NCBI GenBank assembly: GCA_025356075.1
Contig: JANXUT010000002.1
Coordinates: forward strand, 49,485-113,484
Length of the DNA stretch: 64,000 bases
Reading direction: 5' to 3'
Source of the DNA: Pseudomonadota bacterium
GTDB lineage: Bacteria; Pseudomonadota; Gammaproteobacteria; Steroidobacterales; Steroidobacteraceae
The notes under the pieces are model-generated. The model searched no databases, was not told where the DNA came from, and worked only from the letters and a program-made list of their open reading frames with translations. Shown piece by piece: positions 24,518-32,810 of this stretch. The number at the start of each line of letters is the position of its first letter. The stretch's first letter is position 1. A program made the translations under genes and the position numbers.

Positions 24518-25177
24518 ATGTCGAGCGATGAACAGAAGAAGCGCGCCGCCGAGGCCGCGATCGAGTACGTGACCGATGGTTGCGTGCTCGGCGTCGGCAC
24601 CGGCTCCACCGTCAACCACTTCATCGCCGCCCTCGCCCGCCGACGCGGCTCGATCGCCGGCGCCGTCTCGAGTTCCGAGGCGAGCACGCGCCTCCTCAAG
24701 GAAGCCAGGATCGAGGTCGTCGATCTCAACTCCGCCGGCGAGCTCGAGCTCTACGTCGACGGCGCCGACGAGGCGACGCGCCACCTCGCCCTCATCAAGG
24801 GCGGCGGCGCGGCCCTGACCCGCGAGAAGATCGTCGCCGCGGCGTCGCGGCGCTTCGTCTGCATCGCCGATGAGTCGAAGCTCGTGGACGTGCTCGGCCG
24901 CTTCCCGCTCCCCGTCGAGGTGATACCGATGGCGCGCTCCTACGTCGCGCGCCAGCTCGTCAAGCTCGGCGGACAACCGGTGCTGCGCGCCGGCGTGACG
25001 ACCGACAACGGCAACCAGATCCTCGACGTGCACAACCTGAGGCTGACCGACCCGGTCGCGACGGAGGCCGAGATCAACCAGATCGTCGGGGTGGTCTGCA
25101 ACGGGATATTCGCGCGGCGCGGCGCCGACGTGCTCATCATCGGCACCGACAGCGGCGTCGAGGTGCTGAAGCGCTAG
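24518..25177 (+). CDS. rpiA: Ribose-5-phosphate isomerase A
   Basis: The 219-residue protein has the RpiA landmarks: [14 protein letters not shown] for phosphate binding, YVDGADEAT and [16 protein letters not shown] for the catalytic Asp, Glu and Lys region. It interconverts ribose-5-P and ribulose-5-P in the pentose phosphate pathway. The length is standard. Its TAG stop shares the bases CTAG with the stop of the acyltransferase gene on the other strand. rpe, of the same pathway, is 4 kb away. Confidence 0.97.
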   Translation: MSSDEQKKRAAEAAIEYVTDGCVLGVGTGSTVNHFIAALARRRGSIAGAVSSSEASTRLLKEARIEVVDLNSAGELELYVDGADEATRHLALIKGGGAALTREKIVAAASRRFVCIADESKLVDVLGRFPLPVEVIPMARSYVARQLVKLGGQPVLRAGVTTDNGNQILDVHNLRLTDPVATEAEINQIVGVVCNGIFARRGADVLIIGTDSGVEVLKR

Positions 25178-26106
25178 AGCCGGCGCGGCTCCGCCGGCGG
25201 GCGCCCGAGCAGCCGCGCGAGGCGCGCGTCCTTGGCAACCCAGAGCGCGGCCAGCCAGCCCTGGAAGCGCGTGCGAAACCCCGCATCCTCGGCATACTCC
25301 CCGGCCGTGAGCCAGGCCTCGAGCGGCCGGCGCTCGACCTCGATGACGATGTGCACGACGCGCCCCGAACAGAGCGCCCACAGGCCGCCGACGCCGGCGG
25401 GATAGGCGATCGTCACATCGAGCAGCTCCTTCAGCGTCGCGCCCATCGCGCCGAGGACGAAGGCGACGCCGCCGGCACGCGGCAGGAGCAGGTGGCCGTA
25501 CGGCGACTGGCTCTTCGCCTGCTTGGCAGCCGTGAAGCGCGTACCCTCGACGAAGTTGATCACCGAGGTCGGGATGTCGCGAAAGCGCTCGCAGGCGCGC
25601 CGCGTCCGCGCGAGATCCGTTCCCCGCAGCTCGGGCCGCCGCTCGAGCTCGGCGCGCGAGTAGCGCTTCATGAACGGCATGTCGAGCGCCCACCACGCCA
25701 GCCCCATGACGGGCACCCACTTCAGCTGTTCCTTCAGGAAGAACTTGAGGAACGGGATGCGGCGGTTGAGGACGATCTGCAGGCCAAGGATATCGACCCA
25801 CGACTGGTGGTTCGCGACCACCAGGTACCAGGCGCCTGGGTCGAGCCCCTCGAGGCCGCGCACCTCCCAGTGGATCGCCTGGGTGCGCGCGAAGATCCAC
25901 GCATTCATCCCGATCCAGCCCTCGGCGATGAGCGTGAGCACGCGGCTCAGCCGGCGGCGGATGGCGGGATGTGGAATGAGCAGCTTCACGAGCGCGAGCG
26001 CCAGCAGCGGCACGCAGAAGCAGGCCGTGCTGAGCACGATCATCGAGAAGGTGATGGCACCGCGAACGGCACCGACCGGGAGCCTGAGAGGCTTCGCTTC
26101 GGTCAC
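25174..26106 (-). CDS. PlsC-family acyltransferase (YihG-like)
   Basis: The 310-residue membrane protein has an N-terminal hydrophobic segment (about residues 13-40). Acyltransferase motifs are [12 protein letters not shown] (HX4D), the [14 protein letters not shown] block, and [10 protein letters not shown]. These mark the lysophosphatidate acyltransferase superfamily. The length and N-terminus resemble YihG/YihG-like inner-membrane acyltransferases acting on glycerophospholipids. It converges on rpiA with stop codons overlapping. The exact acceptor is not known. Confidence 0.88.
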   Translation of the reverse strand: MTEAKPLRLPVGAVRGAITFSMIVLSTACFCVPLLALALVKLLIPHPAIRRRLSRVLTLIAEGWIGMNAWIFARTQAIHWEVRGLEGLDPGAWYLVVANHQSWVDILGLQIVLNRRIPFLKFFLKEQLKWVPVMGLAWWALDMPFMKRYSRAELERRPELRGTDLARTRRACERFRDIPTSVINFVEGTRFTAAKQAKSQSPYGHLLLPRAGGVAFVLGAMGATLKELLDVTIAYPAGVGGLWALCSGRVVHIVIEVERRPLEAWLTAGEYAEDAGFRTRFQGWLAALWVAKDARLARLLGRPPAEPRRL

Positions 26107-26301
26107 GGCGTGAGGTGCCGTTGCATCGCGGCGCGTGGCTCGTTACGCGGACGGCGCGGGGCGTCGGAAGCGACGGGTAGCATCAAGGATCCTCGCGGGT
26201 ACCCGGGTCGGTGCCGCCACGATACGGCCTTCGGCGGTGCGAGGTCACGGCCCGGACGGTCAGGCGCCGTGGCACGCCCCGCGCGGGCCCCACAAAGCAG
26301 A

Positions 26302-26323
26302 AGGCCCGTCTCGTGACGGGCCT
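26302..26323 (-). terminator. Terminator hairpin downstream of tRNA-Gln
   Basis: AGGCCCGTC and GACGGGCCT form a perfect 9-bp stem with a TCGT loop, partly extended by flanking bases. On the minus strand a short T-rich stretch (CTGCTTTG) follows. It lies 9 nt past the tRNA 3' end and probably ends the rplM-rpsI-tRNA transcript. Confidence 0.65.
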
Positions 26324-26331
26324 GCTGTTGT

Positions 26332-26405
26332 TGGCTGGGGGACTAGGATTCGAACCTAGGTTGACGGAGTCAGAGTCCGTAGTCCTACCGCTAGACGATC
26401 CCCCA
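26332..26405 (-). tRNA. glnV: tRNA-Gln (anticodon CTG)
   Basis: The 74-nt minus-strand sequence folds as a standard cloverleaf. The acceptor TGGGGGA pairs with TCCCCCA, the D-arm contains TAGCGGTAGGA, the anticodon arm ACGGA-CTCTGAC-TCCGT gives anticodon CTG (26373-26371), and the T-arm is CTAGG-TTCGAAT-CCTAG. CCA is encoded. It reads CAG glutamine codons. It starts 50 bp after the rpsI stop and could be cotranscribed with it. Confidence 0.95.
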
Positions 26406-26455
26406 AGTTCTGGCCCCGAAACCCGAGCCCCGAAGCTGGAATGATACCGTCCCGG

Positions 26456-26848
26456 TCAGCGCTTCGAGAACTGCGGGCCGCGACGCGCCTTGCGCCGACC
26501 GACCTTCTTGCGCTCGACTTCACGCGCATCGCGGGTGACGAAGCCCGCGGCCCGGAGGGGCTTGCGCAGCGTCTCGTCGAATACCAGCAGCGCACGCGTG
26601 ATGCCGTGGCGGATCGCGCCGGCCTGGCCCGTGATGCCACCACCGTCGACCGCGACGTCGATGTCGAAGCGCGTCGCCATCTGCACGAGCTCGAGCGGCT
26701 GGCGGACGATCATGCGGCCGGTTTCGCGGCCGAAGAACTCCTCGATCGTGCGCGCGTTGATGGTGATCTTGCCGGAGCCCGGCGTCATGTGGACGCGGGC
26801 GGTCGAACTCTTGCGACGTCCGGTTCCGTAGTAAGTGCTAGCAGCCAT
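26456..26848 (-). CDS. rpsI: 30S ribosomal protein S9
   Basis: The 130-residue protein begins [19 protein letters not shown] and ends with the basic tail [14 protein letters not shown] that contacts P-site tRNA. The middle has [18 protein letters not shown]. It is a full-length, conventional S9. It lies 26 bp downstream of rplM, the universal rplM-rpsI pair, and is followed by tRNA-Gln. Confidence 0.98.
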   Translation of the reverse strand: MAASTYYGTGRRKSSTARVHMTPGSGKITINARTIEEFFGRETGRMIVRQPLELVQMATRFDIDVAVDGGGITGQAGAIRHGITRALLVFDETLRKPLRAAGFVTRDAREVERKKVGRRKARRGPQFSKR

Positions 26849-26874
26849 TATTTGAGCCTTGATCAGTGGGTGCG

Positions 26875-27306
26875 TCAGGCGATCTCAATCGCCTTCGGCT
26901 GTTGCGCGGCGTGCGGGTGCTTGCCACCCGCGAACACGTGCAGCTTCTTGAACATCTTCCGGCCGAGCGGGCCCTTCGGCAGCATGCCCTTCACGGCAAT
27001 CTCGATCGCCCGCTCCGGGTGCTCGTCCAGCATCTTGCCGAGCGCGATGCTCTTGATGCCGCCGATGGCGCCGGTGTGGTGGTAGTAGATCTTGTCCTTG
27101 AGCTTGGCGCCCGTGACGTGGATCTTCTCGGCATTGAGCACGATGATGTTGTCGCCGCAGTCGACGTGCGGGGTGTAGCCCGCCTTGTGCTTGCCGCGCA
27201 GGCGGATCGCGATGCCGGTCGCGAGGCGACCGAGCGTCTTTCCGGCTGCGTCAACCAACAACCAGTCGCGTCGCACCGTCTGCGACTTTTCAAATACCGT
27301 CTTCAT
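26875..27306 (-). CDS. rplM: 50S ribosomal protein L13
   Basis: The 143-residue protein has the L13 features: [20 protein letters not shown] near the N-terminus, [32 protein letters not shown] and [13 protein letters not shown]. It is an early-assembly large-subunit protein. It heads the rplM-rpsI operon and has a promoter candidate about 35-60 bp upstream. Confidence 0.98.
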   Translation of the reverse strand: MKTVFEKSQTVRRDWLLVDAAGKTLGRLATGIAIRLRGKHKAGYTPHVDCGDNIIVLNAEKIHVTGAKLKDKIYYHHTGAIGGIKSIALGKMLDEHPERAIEIAVKGMLPKGPLGRKMFKKLHVFAGGKHPHAAQQPKAIEIA

Positions 27307-27339
27307 GGATGGCTCAATGGGGCGGGCGAAAGACCGCGA

Positions 27340-27368
27340 AGTTTACTCACTGGCGGCACTCTTGGAAA
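27340..27368 (-). promoter_or_regulatory. Candidate promoter of rplM-rpsI
   Basis: On the minus strand TTTCCA (27368-27363) and TAAACT (27345-27340) are 17 bp apart. The rplM ATG lies about 35 nt downstream. The -35 box is weak. Confidence 0.45.
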
Positions 27369-27388
27369 GGGCCCTCGGGCGCCGAAAC

Positions 27389-27405
27389 GGGCGGGTGGGG
27401 GGGGG
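27389..27405 (+). other. G-quadruplex-type run upstream of coq7
   Basis: GGGCGGGTGGGGGGGGG contains four or more G-triplets with very short loops, including nine consecutive G. It lies in the rplM/coq7 divergent region, about 38 bp before the coq7 -10 box. Such a sequence can fold as a G-quadruplex on the plus strand. Confidence 0.5.
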
Positions 27406-27442
27406 CCGCCAACCCCGGTGCCGGTACCCCCGGCGAGGGTCA

Positions 27443-27448
27443 TATAAT
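27443..27448 (+). promoter_or_regulatory. Consensus -10 box (TATAAT) of coq7
   Basis: A perfect TATAAT ends 9 nt before the coq7 ATG and 6 nt before an in-frame GTG at 27455. Transcription would begin at or next to the start codon. No good -35 is visible. Confidence 0.6.
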
Positions 27449-27457
27449 AAGGGTGTG

Positions 27458-28123
27458 ATGCGCGACGACTTTCGTGAGATTGGCCCGCTGGATCGACTCT
27501 TATCCGTTATGGATCAAGGGCTTAAGGCGGTATCGGGGGCGGCTTCCGGCCCCTCCGCCGCCGCCCGGCCAACGCCTGGGCCCTCCCCGGCACCGCCAAG
27601 GGCTCCGGCGAGCCCCGCCGCCGCCCGGCACTCGGCCGGGCTCATGCGCGTCAATCACGCCGGGGAGATCGCCGCGCAGGCGCTCTACCACGGCCAGGCT
27701 CTCGTGGCCCAGGATCCCGACGTTCGCGCCTACATGCTCGGCGCCGCGCGCGAGGAGGGCGATCACCTCGTCTGGTGCGCCGAGCGGCTGCGCGCACTCG
27801 GCGCGCGCCCGAGCATCCTCGACCCGTTCTGGTACGCCGGCGGCGTCGCGATCGGCGCGCTCGCGGGCCTTGGCGGCGATGCGCTCAGCCTCGGCTTCAT
27901 CAGCGAGACCGAGCGCCAGGTCGAGGGCCACATCGATCGGCACCTCGCCGAGCTGCCCGCCGGGGACCTCGAGAGTCGCGCGATCCTCGAGCAGATGCGC
28001 AGCGATGAGATCGAGCACGGCGCGAGTGCGCGCGCGCGCGGCGCCGCCGAATTGCCGGCGCCCCTGCGCGCCCTCATGCGCCTGACGGCCAAGCTGATGA
28101 CACGGAGCGCCTATTGGATCTGA
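27458..28123 (+). CDS. coq7: 3-demethoxyubiquinol 3-hydroxylase (Coq7)
   Basis: The 221-residue protein is the di-iron Coq7 hydroxylase that makes the last ring hydroxylation in ubiquinone synthesis. The iron-binding helices show MRVNHAGEIAAQALYHGQ, EEGDHLVWC and SDEIEHGASA, together supplying the expected Glu and His ligands. Residues about 28-60 form a Pro/Ala/Ser-rich linker between the N-terminal helix and the ferritin-like core. The start is ATG 27458 or the adjacent GTG 27455. An upstream-extended frame exists but lies over the promoter. This enzyme complements UbiH and UbiI encoded 8 kb away. Confidence 0.94.
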   Translation: MRDDFREIGPLDRLLSVMDQGLKAVSGAASGPSAAARPTPGPSPAPPRAPASPAAARHSAGLMRVNHAGEIAAQALYHGQALVAQDPDVRAYMLGAAREEGDHLVWCAERLRALGARPSILDPFWYAGGVAIGALAGLGGDALSLGFISETERQVEGHIDRHLAELPAGDLESRAILEQMRSDEIEHGASARARGAAELPAPLRALMRLTAKLMTRSAYWI

Positions 28124-28161
28124 GCGGGGCGTGCGAATGCGCCTCGATGACCGTGTTTGGC

Positions 28162-28190
28162 TTGCGATTCAGAGCGTTATGTTCTATATC
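28162..28190 (+). promoter_or_regulatory. Promoter of crp
   Basis: TTGCGA (28162-28167) and TATATC (28185-28190) are spaced by 17 bp, giving a leader of about 40 nt before the ATG at 28237. I see no clear CRP box overlapping it. Confidence 0.55.
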
Positions 28191-28236
28191 TGCCGGATCG
28201 CGAATTCGGCACCGCGGTGCAACGAGGGACTGACTG

Positions 28237-28980
28237 ATGGAAGAACAAACGAAACCGTTGAGCGACCTGCCCGCGATCAACCGGTTCCTGAGTTACTGCC
28301 GCATCCGCACCGTGCCCTCGAAGACGGTAATCATCCACGCCGGCGACCTGCCCGATGTTCTCTACTACATCATCTCAGGCTCGGTCGAGGTGATGATCGA
28401 GGACGAGGAAGGCAACGAGATGGTCCTCGCCTACCTCAACAAGGGCCAGTTCTTCGGTGAAATGGGGCTCTTCCACGAGGCCCCGACCCGGAGCGCGTGG
28501 GTGCGCACGCGCCAGAGCTGCGAGCTTGCCGAGATGACCTACCCGCGCTTCCGCCAGATCGGCGCGGAAAGCCCGGGGCTCATCTTCGAGCTTGCCACCC
28601 AGCTCGCGACACGCCTCGATCGCACCAACAAGAAGCTTGGCGACCTCGCCTTCGTCGACGTCACCGGCCGGGTCGCGCACGCGATCATGGACCTGTGCGG
28701 CGAGCCGGATGCGATGACGCACCCGCAGGGCATGCAGATCAAGGTGAGCCGGCAGGAACTGTCGCGCCTCGTCGGCTGCTCGCGCGAGATGGCGGGCCGC
28801 GTGCTCAAGGTGCTCGAGGAGCAGGGGCTGCTCAAGGCGACCGGCAAGACCATCGTCGTGTTCGGTGCGCGCCCGAAGCTGAAGACGCGCCCGGTCGTCG
28901 TGCCGACGAAGGAGATGCGCGACAAGCTCGCCAAGACCCGCGCCGACGGCGGCGATGACGATGATGACGACGACGAGTAG
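28237..28980 (+). CDS. crp: cAMP-receptor-type global regulator (CRP/Vfr-like) with acidic tail
   Basis: Residues 1-212 align with E. coli CRP along the whole length. The cAMP pocket shows FGEMGLF and RSAWVRTR, DLAFVDVTGRVA leads to the hinge, and the recognition helix is GCSREMAGRVLKVLEEQ, keeping the Arg-Glu-Arg set that reads TGTGA half-sites. The HTH is followed by GKTIVVFGAR, where CRP normally ends. Here a 35-residue extension follows, basic then strongly acidic, closing with a run of seven Asp and one Glu. It is therefore a CRP/Vfr/Clp-type activator with an added tail of unknown role. A hairpin terminator follows. Confidence 0.9.
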   Translation: MEEQTKPLSDLPAINRFLSYCRIRTVPSKTVIIHAGDLPDVLYYIISGSVEVMIEDEEGNEMVLAYLNKGQFFGEMGLFHEAPTRSAWVRTRQSCELAEMTYPRFRQIGAESPGLIFELATQLATRLDRTNKKLGDLAFVDVTGRVAHAIMDLCGEPDAMTHPQGMQIKVSRQELSRLVGCSREMAGRVLKVLEEQGLLKATGKTIVVFGARPKLKTRPVVVPTKEMRDKLAKTRADGGDDDDDDDE

Positions 28981-29010
28981 TCGCTGCTAGCGGTAGCCGT
29001 TCGAGCGCCC

Positions 29011-29037
29011 CGACGCCCCGCCCCGTGCGGGGCGTCG
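29011..29037. terminator. Bidirectional hairpin between crp and rpe
   Basis: CGACGCCCCG and CGGGGCGTCG form a perfect 10-bp stem with a 7-nt loop between the convergent crp and rpe genes. It could stop transcription from both sides; no long T-run is present. Confidence 0.6.
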
Positions 29038-29054
29038 GCGTCTTGGGAGCCGGC

Positions 29055-29732
29055 TCAGCCGCGCGTCCCGGCGGCGGCGATCTCGGCGCGCATCTTGGCG
29101 ATCGTGCCGGCGTAATCCTTCGAGCCGAAGATCGCAGAGCCCGCGACGAAGGTATCGGCGCCGGCGCGGGCGATCGCGCCGATGTTCTCGACCTTCACGC
29201 CGCCGTCTATCTCGAGGCGGATCTCGCGGCCGCTCGCGGCGATGCGCTGCCTGACGAGGCCGAGCTTGGGGAGCGCGCCGTCGATGAACTTCTGGCCACC
29301 GAAGCCGGGATTCACCGCCATGAGCAGGATCATGTCGACCTTGTCCATCACGTGGTCGAGGTAGGCGAGCGGGGTGGCGGGATTGAGCACGAGTCCCGGC
29401 CGGCAGCCGAGTTCGCGGATGAGCCCGAGCGTGCGGTCGACGTGCTCGCTCGCCTCCGGGTGGAAGCTGATCCAGGTGGCGCCCGCGGCGGCGAAGTCCG
29501 GGATGATCCGGTCGACCGGCCGCACCATCAGGTGCACGTCGATCGGCGCCGTGATACCGCGCTTGCGCAGCGCCTCGCACACCAGCGGGCCGATCGTCAG
29601 GTTCGGGACGTAGTGGTTGTCCATCACGTCGAAGTGGATGAGGTCGGCGCCCGCTGCCAGCACCGCCTCGACTTCCTCGCCGAGACGCGCGAAGTCAGCC
29701 GACAGGATCGACGGCGCGATGAACGGCAGCAC
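29055..29732 (-). CDS. rpe: Ribulose-phosphate 3-epimerase
   Basis: The product is an (alpha/beta)8 barrel with [18 protein letters not shown] at the N-terminus, [32 protein letters not shown] and [11 protein letters not shown], carrying the metal-binding His and catalytic Asp residues. It epimerises ribulose-5-P and xylulose-5-P. A GTG at 29732 gives the expected 225-residue length and N-terminus. It lies 5 nt after the stop of the upstream DUF2384 gene, so coupling is likely. The start is chosen by alignment, because no ATG is available. Confidence 0.95.
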   Translation of the reverse strand: MLPFIAPSILSADFARLGEEVEAVLAAGADLIHFDVMDNHYVPNLTIGPLVCEALRKRGITAPIDVHLMVRPVDRIIPDFAAAGATWISFHPEASEHVDRTLGLIRELGCRPGLVLNPATPLAYLDHVMDKVDMILLMAVNPGFGGQKFIDGALPKLGLVRQRIAASGREIRLEIDGGVKVENIGAIARAGADTFVAGSAIFGSKDYAGTIAKMRAEIAAAGTRG

Positions 29733-29737
29733 GGGGA

Positions 29738-30133
29738 TCAGCGTCCGGACAGCAGATGCGCGACCGCGACCAGCGCGTCCACGCCGCCGTCCATCATGTA
29801 ATGCACGGGGGTCTCGCCCTTGAAGGGGACTTCGCGGCGGGGCTCGTGCACCCAGCGAAACGCCCGCTCGCCGGAGAGGCCGTTCTTGGCAAGCGCAGCG
29901 TGGATGCCGGTGACGATCTGGATGCGCTTTTGCTGCGCGGGCGTGAGGCGCGGGCCCTGGCCGACGCGGTAGCGCCTGAGCACCGCCGCCGACGGGCAGC
30001 GCAGCAGCTTGCACTGCTGGATCTCGGAGAGTTCCCAGGCGTCCGCGACGCGGAAGAAGGACTGCAGCGCCGCCGGCACTCGTGCGGCGGCGCTGCCGCT
30101 AGCGGAGGCCCCGGTATTCACTGATGACTTCAT
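29738..30133 (-). CDS. DUF2384 (Xre/MbcA/ParS-type) antitoxin-like protein, orphan
   Basis: The protein (131 residues from the ATG at 30133; a GTG at 30079 is an alternative start beyond the djlA stop) resembles the Xre/MbcA/ParS antitoxin family. It has an HTH-like [21 protein letters not shown] region, a middle [14 protein letters not shown] helix and a C-terminal [19 protein letters not shown] toxin-binding part. The family normally pairs with a RES-domain toxin, but neither neighbour is one. Upstream is djlA, overlapping by 35 bp with the ATG start, and downstream is rpe. It may regulate transcription or antagonise a distant toxin. The assignment is by motif pattern. Confidence 0.65.
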   Translation of the reverse strand: MKSSVNTGASASGSAAARVPAALQSFFRVADAWELSEIQQCKLLRCPSAAVLRRYRVGQGPRLTPAQQKRIQIVTGIHAALAKNGLSGERAFRWVHEPRREVPFKGETPVHYMMDGGVDALVAVAHLLSGR

Positions 30134-30908
30134 AGGCCTGGCGGATGCGCTGCGTCTTTTCCTTCGCAATGTCCTGCATCGACTCCGGCAGGCCGCGGGC
30201 GACAAGCTTGTCCGGATGGTTCTCGCTCATTTGCCGACGATACGCCATCTTGACCTCCTCGTCGCTGGCGGAGGCCTGAATTCCCAGCACTTCGTAGGCG
30301 CTTTGCAGCCGTGCCCCCGGTGCCGGCGGGGGCGCGCTCCAGCCGCGCCCCTGCTGGAGCCGTAGCGCCGCCTCCAGCTGGGCGACCTCGAGCCCGGTGA
30401 ATCCCAGTCGCTGGGCCACCCCGAGCACGAGGCCGCGGACAGGTCCCTGGAGGTCGTTACCGGCGAGGGCGGCGCGCACCTGGATTTCGAGGAATACCCT
30501 GAGGAGGTCGTGGCGCGGGCCGCAGATCGCGCGCAACCGCGCGAGTTCCGCCTCGATCGGGTAGTCCGGGAGCTTCCCGCGGTTGAATGCGCCGATGGCG
30601 CGCTCGACGTGCGGTGGATCGAGGTGCAGTTCGCGCATGATCGTGCGTGCGGCGCTGATCTCGGCTTCGGTGACCCGCCCATCGGCCTTGGCGAGGTAGC
30701 CCATGACGGCGAATGCGGTCTGGAAGAGGAGATTGCCGATGGCCGCGGCATCGGCGGCTGCGCCCTCGCCGCCGGCGCGCGCGAGCGCTTCGCGCTCTTG
30801 CCACTGGTCGAAGCCGTGGCCGAGGATGGCGCCGATGACCGCGCCGTAGATGCCGCGGAACGCGAGAAACCCGAACAGCGCGCCGAACAGCTTGCCCATC
30901 CATCGCAT
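30099..30908 (-). CDS. djlA: DjlA-type co-chaperone (TerB plus C-terminal J domain)
   Basis: From the ATG at 30908 the protein has 269 residues. It has an N-terminal transmembrane segment with [18 protein letters not shown], a TerB-like helical domain (about residues 50-180) and a C-terminal J domain with YEVLGIQ and NHPDKL, the HPD motif that stimulates DnaK ATPase. The layout and N-terminus match E. coli DjlA. An ATG 9 nt downstream is also possible. It diverges from purC and precedes the DUF2384 gene and rpe. Confidence 0.9.
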   Translation of the reverse strand: MRWMGKLFGALFGFLAFRGIYGAVIGAILGHGFDQWQEREALARAGGEGAAADAAAIGNLLFQTAFAVMGYLAKADGRVTEAEISAARTIMRELHLDPPHVERAIGAFNRGKLPDYPIEAELARLRAICGPRHDLLRVFLEIQVRAALAGNDLQGPVRGLVLGVAQRLGFTGLEVAQLEAALRLQQGRGWSAPPPAPGARLQSAYEVLGIQASASDEEVKMAYRRQMSENHPDKLVARGLPESMQDIAKEKTQRIRQAYEVISEYRGLR

Positions 30909-31014
30909 CGAGTTTCTTGACCCTGATTTGCGGCCGCTGCAAGAATGCCGGGCCCGTGGGGACCCGTCCTTCATGGTAGCAGCGACCCGGCGTCACACAC
31001 CCAAAGAAGAGCCG

Positions 31015-31914
31015 ATGAACCAAACTTCCACCGAGCCCGTTTTCGAGACCGAGCTGTCGGGCTTGAAGCTGCTGCACCGGGGCAAGGTGCGCGACATCTA
31101 CGAACTCGATGCCGACCTCATGCTGATCGTGACGACCGACCGGCTGTCGGCGTTCGACGTGGTGCTGCCCGATCCGATCCCTGAAAAGGGCCGGGTGCTG
31201 ACCGAGATCTCGAACTTCTGGTTCGAGAAGACGAGCCACCTCGTGCAGAACCAGCTCGCCGACATCCCGGTCGAGCACTTCGTGACCGACGCCACCGAGC
31301 GGCGGCTCCTGAAGCACCGCTCGGTCGTCGTGAAGCGCCTGCGGGCGCTCCCCGTCGAGGCGGTCGTTCGCGGCTACGTCATCGGCTCCGGCTGGAAGGA
31401 CTACCAGAGGACGGGGGCGATCTGCGGCATCGAACTCCCGACGGGGCTCAAGCAGGCCGAGCGGCTGCCGCAGCCGATCTTCACGCCGGCGACCAAGGCG
31501 CCCGCCGGTGCGCACGACGAGAACGTCCCGTTCGAGACCATCGCCGGCACCGTCGGCGCCTCGCTCGCCGAGCAGGTGCGCCAGACCGCGCTCAAGCTCT
31601 ACGCCTTCGCGGCCGAGCACGCGCTCGCGCGCGGCATCATCATCGCCGACACCAAGTTCGAGTTCGGCGTCGACGGCCATCAGCACCTGGTGCTCATCGA
31701 CGAGGTGCTGACACCCGACTCCTCACGCTTCTGGCCGGTCGCGAGCTACTCGCCCGGGCAGAGCCCGCCGTCCTTCGACAAGCAGTTCGTGCGCGATTAC
31801 CTCGAGACGCTCACCTGGGACAAGCGTGCGCCCGGGCCGCGCCTGCCGGCGGACGTCATCCGCCGCACCAGCGAGAAGTACCAGGAGGCGCTCAGGCTCC
31901 TGACGAGCCCCTGA
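31015..31914 (+). CDS. purC: Phosphoribosylaminoimidazole-succinocarboxamide synthase (SAICAR synthetase)
   Basis: The 299-residue protein is a full-length PurC of the longer type. GKVRDIYEL and [16 protein letters not shown] form the N-terminal ATP-binding part. [17 protein letters not shown] and [15 protein letters not shown] are the conserved synthetase motifs. It condenses CAIR with aspartate in purine synthesis. The ATG at 31015 has a GAAGAG ribosome site; the frame is open upstream but that part is not conserved. purE and purK are about 5.5 kb away on the same strand. Confidence 0.96.
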   Translation: MNQTSTEPVFETELSGLKLLHRGKVRDIYELDADLMLIVTTDRLSAFDVVLPDPIPEKGRVLTEISNFWFEKTSHLVQNQLADIPVEHFVTDATERRLLKHRSVVVKRLRALPVEAVVRGYVIGSGWKDYQRTGAICGIELPTGLKQAERLPQPIFTPATKAPAGAHDENVPFETIAGTVGASLAEQVRQTALKLYAFAAEHALARGIIIADTKFEFGVDGHQHLVLIDEVLTPDSSRFWPVASYSPGQSPPSFDKQFVRDYLETLTWDKRAPGPRLPADVIRRTSEKYQEALRLLTSP

Positions 31915-31921
31915 GCGCCCG

Positions 31922-32728
31922 TCAGCGGACCGAAGCCCAGCGCCTGATGATCGCGGCGATCGCCTCGAGCCCATCCGTCAGCGCCGCCGGCCCCGGCTGC
32001 AGGATGATCGAGGACTTGATCTCGTGGAGCTCGCCCGCGCGCACCGCCGGAACCTCCGCCCAGCCGGGGCGCGCCGCGACCCGCTCGGGCCTGAACTTCT
32101 TGCCGCACCACGAGCCCAGGATGATGTCGGGCGCGCGGCGCGGTACCTCAAGTGCATCGGCAATGATGCGATTCTTGCCGAGCGGCTCCCGGGCGAGCTC
32201 GGGGAAGCAGTCATCGCCGCCGGCGATCCCGACGATCTCCGACACCCAGCGGATCGCCGAGATCTGCGGCTCGTCCCACTCCTCGAAATAGACCCGCGGT
32301 CGCTTGGGCAGCGTCGCCGCCGCCTGCCGCGCCGCCTCGACGCCGGCCGCGAGGCGCTGGGCGAGCGCGCTCGCCTTGGCCTCGCAACCGATCATGCCGC
32401 CGAGCGTGCGCAGCATCGCGAGGATCGCAGCGACGCTCCTCTGGTTAAAGACGTGTACGTCGATCCCTGCGCGGATGAGCGCCGCGGCGATGTCGGCCTG
32501 CAGGTCCGAGAAGCCGAGCACGAGGTCGGGCTCAAGCGCCACGATGCGGTCGATCCGCGCACTCGTGAACGCGGACACCTTCGGCTTCTCGCGCCGCGCG
32601 CGGGGCGGGCGCACCGTGAACCCCGAGATGCCGACGATGCGCCAGTCCTCGCCGAGGAGATAAAGCGCCTCGGTCGTCTCCTCCGTGAGGCAGACGATCC
32701 GCTCGGGATATCCGTTCGACATAGGCAC
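31922..32728 (-). CDS. BtuF-like (cobalamin-binding type) solute-binding domain protein without signal peptide
   Basis: The 268-residue protein has the TroA/BtuF fold: PERIVCLTEETTEALYLLG, a central ALEPDLVLGFSDLQADIA and a C-terminal lobe with GSWCGKKFRPERV. The domain binds vitamin B12-like or metal-chelate ligands in the periplasm, but no signal peptide or lipobox is visible at either possible start (GTG 32728 or ATG 32722). No ABC permease or ATPase is adjacent. It could be a cytosolic derivative or rely on an unrecognised export signal. It converges with purC, 7 bp apart. Confidence 0.8.
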   Translation of the reverse strand: MPMSNGYPERIVCLTEETTEALYLLGEDWRIVGISGFTVRPPRARREKPKVSAFTSARIDRIVALEPDLVLGFSDLQADIAAALIRAGIDVHVFNQRSVAAILAMLRTLGGMIGCEAKASALAQRLAAGVEAARQAAATLPKRPRVYFEEWDEPQISAIRWVSEIVGIAGGDDCFPELAREPLGKNRIIADALEVPRRAPDIILGSWCGKKFRPERVAARPGWAEVPAVRAGELHEIKSSIILQPGPAALTDGLEAIAAIIRRWASVR

Positions 32729-32810
32729 TCAACGCTCCAGCGAGGTGGGCAGCTTATAGCGCCCCGCTTCTCCCTTGCCAGCGCCCGTCCCGAAGTGCAA
32801 CGCTACAGCC

